Assembly: GCA_910585285.1 (NCBI GenBank)
Contig: CAJUDL010000080.1
Span: 1-8,894 of the forward strand
Direction of reading: 5' to 3'
DNA length: 8,894 bases
Origin: an uncultured Muribaculaceae bacterium
GTDB taxonomy: Bacteria; Bacteroidota; Bacteroidia; Bacteroidales; Muribaculaceae
Shown here: one piece after another, positions 6,601 through 8,894 of the stretch
How the letters are laid out: every line of letters starts with the position of its first letter
Position numbering within the stretch: position 1 is the first letter of the stretch
Translations under genes and position numbers: made by a program
The notes under the pieces: model-generated
Seen by the model: only the letters and a program-made list of their open reading frames with translations
Told to the model about the DNA's origin: nothing
The model's database searches: none

Positions 6601-8663
6601 CAAAGGCTTGAAAGATTTATAGAAAGATTATGAGAGTTCACATCAATTGGTATCAAAACAGAATTTACATCTCCAAGCTGTGTCCGCACACCATCATATC
6701 GATCAAACAATGGCTTTGAGAGGAATGTATCAAATTGGATAGAATCACAACAAATCAAATCAGCTCGACCATCTCCATTAATATCTCTAAAAAAGACATC
6801 GCCATATGCACCTTTGGGATAGGAAAGAAGAGCTATATTATTTCTATCAAAATTACCATTACCTTTTGAATAGAAAAACATCCATATATTATCCCAGACA
6901 GATCCAATTTTAGGAGAAACGGCAATATCTACTAATCCATCACCATTAAAGTCACCAGTCTGAATACTTCTGTCCATAAGCGTGGGAACAGAAAATTGAA
7001 AATTTGAATTAACGCCAATAACAGATAATTCGTTATTATCCATCACAAATGTATAAAATTCTATTCCCTGATCATTGATATGGCAAATATCAGTCTTACC
7101 ATCACCATCATAGTCAAACACATACACTTTATCAGAATTATTATTAGCCACTAATGGATCCTGTATATAAGTCCCATGGAATTCTTTATAATATGAAAAA
7201 ATATGCTGCTGGTATAGAATTTCATCATTAACAAGATCAAACACATAACAAATTGATGGTCTATTTGTTATTCCCAGGGGATTATCGGTTGAGATTGCCA
7301 TAATTTCTATTCTTCCATCACCATTAAAATCCCCACCATAATAGAATTTAGGTTGCACACTTTGACAAGCTCCCTTGGTTAATACAGTAGGAAAAGAATA
7401 AGTTTTTGAGAATAACTTCCTCATCCCTAAAAGAGAATCTTTACCATATACATGGAATGTTATCTGATCCATTCCATTAACCACCAAGTTATTTATTTTT
7501 ATAACACATTCCTGTTGTGTGCCATATATATCAGCGCATAATATATCTACAAAACCTGGTTCTGTTATTAAATTCGGATAAGGATCGGGGAAATTTTCCG
7601 ATAAATCAGCGTAGAGAAATATTCTCTCGTTCCCATCAAACATATTTTTAAATTGCCAGCCTCCATTTTCATAACATTCCCAATATGGATTATGACCGGG
7701 AACAGAAATCAATCCATCTTCTCCACTCTCATAATCAAATTTGCCAGTAAAAGCTTTAATGCTATGTTGATTTTCTGCAGTATGCCATTCATATAATTGC
7801 GTCTTTGTCTTTTTAAAACCATCTTCAAGACAATTTTCTCCATAATAAAACTGTAATGGATTAAATGCTTCCCCATTTACATTATAATCTATTTGCTCTA
7901 GGCAAGATACATTACTATAGATTCCATAACTAAGGTCATATTCTCCAAGCAATACGCCATCACTGGTACATTTTACTTTAGATAAAAGTTTTGATTCCCC
8001 GACATTAATACCGCCGATATAGTTTTCAATTTCATCTTCTCTGCTTGTATATTCAAAATCAATTGCAACACCATTGTATGTAATTTTTGAAACTTGTTGC
8101 GGGGTGTCTAAATAATAATATGAAATTATATTTCCATCAACATCATATAATCTTTTAATAGGATAATATATCTTTCCAAAATTATTTGATGACCATCCAA
8201 AATTTCCTCTTTTTCCATCAGGATAATACACATCAAAAGATTTAATTTCGTTATTGTCAAGATAAGCTTTTACTTTTATATTTCCTTGCTCTGTCTCATA
8301 TATAATATAATTGTCGTCTTCCTCCAATTTTACGAGACGCATACCATCAAGCATAAATGCATCACTATTATCTATATTTACACCTCTGACATTATTATCA
8401 TAGTAAAGACATTGGGATGAACGGCTAATCAAAGAACAACCAGATAACATCCAACCCATACCCATAACCGAATTTTGGGCTTGACTATTATACATAAAAG
8501 CCAATTCCGGTTGAAACCCATTCATCCCCGGAACAATTTTTAAAGGAACATTGTATATTTTCCCGCCTGATGGTGTTGTTCCGGATTGAATATCAATATA
8601 TCCAACAGCTTTACTTTTATCTATACTGATTGCAGTTGGAACATATTGGTTCATCTTAATCAT
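2892..8663 (-). CDS. RHS-repeat protein with SpvB-like N-terminus and C-terminal HExxH metallopeptidase-like domain; 5' end probably truncated
   Basis: A 1923-residue protein, uninterrupted, taken from ATG 8663, which has GGAG six bases upstream. A TTG at 8699 would add 12 residues. Domains in order: SpvB-like region (about 17-280) with SGGKIYNVPLKIVPGMNGFQ, YNSQ and GMGWMLSG; four FG-GAP/VCBS-type repeats with Ca-binding cores starting at Asp 445 (DFNGDG), 517 (DYDGDG), 571 (DFNGDG) and 627 (DINGDG); about twenty YD repeats of form Y-x-YD-x-x-G-R/N from 866 to 1595; the RHS core (about 1618-1684), with GYTGHEHLPEFG, LYDPVLGRFLSPDPYVQ and YSYALNNP, ending DPNGE; then a C-terminal domain (1685-1923). 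By homology to RHS and Tc-toxin proteins, the YD repeats build a hollow shell that can hold the C-terminal domain. That domain carries HEYGH (His 1805, His 1809) and Glu 1849 in WFEVDA, a gluzincin-like ligand set. No signal peptide, PAAR or VgrG part is seen. Coding-like sequence continues upstream without an ATG, so the true N-terminus seems lost. Toxin activity is inferred. Confidence 0.93.
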   Translation of the reverse strand: MIKMNQYVPTAISIDKSKAVGYIDIQSGTTPSGGKIYNVPLKIVPGMNGFQPELAFMYNSQAQNSVMGMGWMLSGCSLISRSSQCLYYDNNVRGVNIDNSDAFMLDGMRLVKLEEDDNYIIYETEQGNIKVKAYLDNNEIKSFDVYYPDGKRGNFGWSSNNFGKIYYPIKRLYDVDGNIISYYYLDTPQQVSKITYNGVAIDFEYTSREDEIENYIGGINVGESKLLSKVKCTSDGVLLGEYDLSYGIYSNVSCLEQIDYNVNGEAFNPLQFYYGENCLEDGFKKTKTQLYEWHTAENQHSIKAFTGKFDYESGEDGLISVPGHNPYWECYENGGWQFKNMFDGNERIFLYADLSENFPDPYPNLITEPGFVDILCADIYGTQQECVIKINNLVVNGMDQITFHVYGKDSLLGMRKLFSKTYSFPTVLTKGACQSVQPKFYYGGDFNGDGRIEIMAISTDNPLGITNRPSICYVFDLVNDEILYQQHIFSYYKEFHGTYIQDPLVANNNSDKVYVFDYDGDGKTDICHINDQGIEFYTFVMDNNELSVIGVNSNFQFSVPTLMDRSIQTGDFNGDGLVDIAVSPKIGSVWDNIWMFFYSKGNGNFDRNNIALLSYPKGAYGDVFFRDINGDGRADLICCDSIQFDTFLSKPLFDRYDGVRTQLGDVNSVLIPIDVNSHNLSINLSSLCKGVFTKYSYSRDDSKEVLLSGMINSLGVVEKNEYKHIKKEFDRSGSDNLNSFYMMGSGATYPYVNIQEAIPVLSISEMYQDGIKISEEKFRYSNGIANRHGLGFCGFETIVSEDMDGNITERVYEPYRYGMMKSEKTKNHEVFYTNSSAYSTSKILKLRVEKKEEKDLARNTTATTEYTYDSYGYPTKETITYDENLKVETNSSYSSVTTIGNNYSLGFLTDQTITTYYNGDIYSERTFIPSSVRRKPSCIIKYKNGNTESTTSYTYDKYGNRSSEIIKKYNSTNGLKTTYEYDYKGRLVKEIDPIGLEENYIYDSKGFLSKFKDKRGNYTTYTYDELGREKSVSYPDSTVLNITYRWNSDYPQGVYDIIRSWSNKPTESKTYDALCREVRIGDERFNGLIRYTDKVYDKRGNIIKTSFPYISGTASQWNTCDYDKFDRPIYVEEASGKFTSYTYDGCSVTICENGVTTIKTQDALGHLISVADPGGTVLYNLCADGQLASIVTPGNLKTSFGYDEYRRRISISDPSHGLTKWTFNNEGNLSSKTDANNVTINYEYDEVDRLTKQSYDGIETIFTYNNYGDLTEVTSTNGTSKVMGYDAFGRIEGEKVVGLDKKWLQKKFTYQNGNLISTTFMYQTNTPIIEKYVYSHGHKSEVKLNESTCIYKLSEENTFGQPIKVVTGPITRNYSYDSFGIPIERSASIGDTQVQHIKYTYDFETGNMLSREDNGVLEEFGYDNLNRLTSYGDRTISYDSKGNITRKSGIGMFEYTNNMKPYALSKASITGNEIPSNIQNVYYTPLGRVSKITESLYEATFDYDFEGNRVRMKLNKDKFDYMTRHYLGNCYEYDDGYKLRHKLYLMGDYYSSPAVYVKEGTKYKTVYILRDNIGSITHVIDSNGTILQTLDYDAWGRLCDASTKTPFTDGQYNIHFLYLGRGYTGHEHLPEFGVINMNARLYDPVLGRFLSPDPYVQDPEGTQNFNRYSYALNNPMKYKDPNGEFLFLSIVATCDLIKNLFRHGFDFKSYDWTKTSNAWKIDRSIFRGSFTQVLNKLTFSAMNTGIGNIIAHGYNLFGHRGKATELEGVLALPAGLADGTAVTFGHYTIGPVGYTATYKDHLFVHEYGHFIQSMNYGNAYLYAVAIPSVLSAAGIDEKSGKPHKERWFEVDASRRGAKYFDKKYGPNSLNSDEAFDKKAFFNGGGTLYQNPRELGNANDKGRYPQKKVFPYHFSGVIFWDFFL

Positions 8664-8849
8664 CGGATTCTCCTTTTCAGCAATAAATCTCCCTTTCAAA
8701 GATGTGTCAGCATGTTCGATTGTAACCTTTGAATACGAGAGATAATATAGAGAATCGTTATATTGCCTTAAACGTTCATTTGACCAACCACGGAATATAT
8801 CCTGATTAATTAAACCTAATTTTGAAGAACGTCCTGAAGAAGAGGCTGT
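8664..8849 (-). pseudogene. Orphaned 5' coding sequence of the RHS gene, no start codon
   Basis: Reading the - strand in the RHS frame, codons stay open from 8849 to the ATG at 8663 with no ATG anywhere. The translation looks protein-like: SSGRSSKLGLINQDIFRGW, then NERLRQYNDSLYYLSYSK, then VTIEHADTSLKGRF, leading into MIKMNQYVPT. An in-frame TAG at 8850-8852 ends it, exactly inside the left arm of the hairpin at 8841-8875. Related RHS proteins usually start with a signal peptide and a spacer before the SpvB region, so I read this as residual spacer left when the real 5' end was removed. Alternatives are a non-ATG start such as TTG 8699, or an untranslated leader that is open by chance. Confidence 0.5.
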
Positions 8850-8875
8850 CTAACAACCAAAGTTAGGCAGTCTCT
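8841..8875. terminator. 14-bp hairpin at the RHS junction: terminator or mobile-element end
   Basis: AGAGGCTGTCTAAC (8841-8854), a 7-base loop, and GTTAGGCAGTCTCT (8862-8875) pair along all 14 positions in a + strand RNA, with two G-U wobbles, followed by ATTTTAT. In a - strand RNA the same two positions would be A-C mismatches and the tail TCTTCTTC is poor. As a terminator it therefore works best against + strand transcription. It would shield RHS from antisense reading or end a + strand transcript starting within the block. Alternatively the arms are the end of an insertion sequence lying to the right, which would explain why the RHS frame breaks here. Confidence 0.5.
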
Positions 8876-8890
8876 ATTTTATACACAAAA
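8858..8890 (-). promoter_or_regulatory. Bacteroides-type promoter for the RHS block
   Basis: On the - strand, TTTG (8889 down to 8886, within TTTTG) is followed after exactly 20 bases by TAACTTTG (8865 down to 8858). This matches the known Bacteroides primary-sigma consensus: -33 TTTG or TTG, and -7 TAnnTTTG at about 19-21 bp. Transcription would begin near 8850, giving a leader of about 190 bases before ATG 8663. The -7 box lies in the loop and right arm of the hairpin at 8841-8875. It is the best promoter match found in the window and is correctly oriented for RHS and the four genes behind it. Confidence 0.55.
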
Positions 8891-8894
8891 TCAG

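Noticed and set aside
8841..8875. An invertible promoter of the phase-variation type
   Set aside because: The inverted repeats are separated by only 7 bases and the promoter's TTTG box lies outside them, so flipping the loop would not move a complete promoter.

Overview
The window looks like chromosomal DNA of a Bacteroidales bacterium (Bacteroides, Parabacteroides, Prevotella or Alistipes type). The evidence is a PorT-like outer-membrane beta-barrel gene, short lipoproteins with acidic residues right after the lipid-bearing Cys, an RHS protein of the SpvB / FG-GAP / YD-repeat build common in this phylum, mostly AT-rich leaders without Shine-Dalgarno sequences, and one promoter matching the Bacteroides consensus (TTTG, 20 bp, TAnnTTTG). 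The exact genus cannot be read from the sequence.

Layout: (1) 1-449, + strand, the 3' end of an alpha/beta-hydrolase (esterase-like) gene. (2) 450-538, the gap between two convergent genes, filled by a long hairpin that probably stops transcription from one or both sides. (3) 539-8663, - strand, five genes read right to left in a compact block: a giant RHS gene (2892-8663), three tandem paralogous lipoproteins (2300-2752, 1754-2239, 1312-1761) and an outer-membrane beta-barrel gene (539-1297). Gaps after the RHS gene are 139, 60, -8 and 14 bp with the starts chosen here, so the last four genes are very likely co-transcribed and read-through from RHS is plausible. (4) 8664-8894, the RHS upstream region: 50 codons of coding-like, in-frame sequence above the TTG at 8699 with no ATG, ended by a stop inside a hairpin at 8841-8875, with a good promoter match overlapping that hairpin.

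The RHS protein has an SpvB-like N-terminus, four Ca-binding-type DxxGDG repeats, roughly twenty YD repeats, the RHS core ending in DPNGE, and a 239-residue C-terminal domain with an HEYGH zinc-protease motif and a plausible third ligand Glu 44 residues later. It lacks a visible signal peptide, and its start looks lost at a junction. The simplest reading is a polymorphic-toxin-like cell-surface cassette: an RHS shell presenting or encapsulating a predicted metallopeptidase, followed by a small family of surface or periplasmic lipoproteins that are candidates for immunity or accessory roles, and a beta-barrel. The toxin and immunity roles are inference. The domain and motif observations are direct. 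The RHS and lipoprotein part is visibly more AT-rich than the flanking hydrolase gene, which fits acquisition or rapid exchange.
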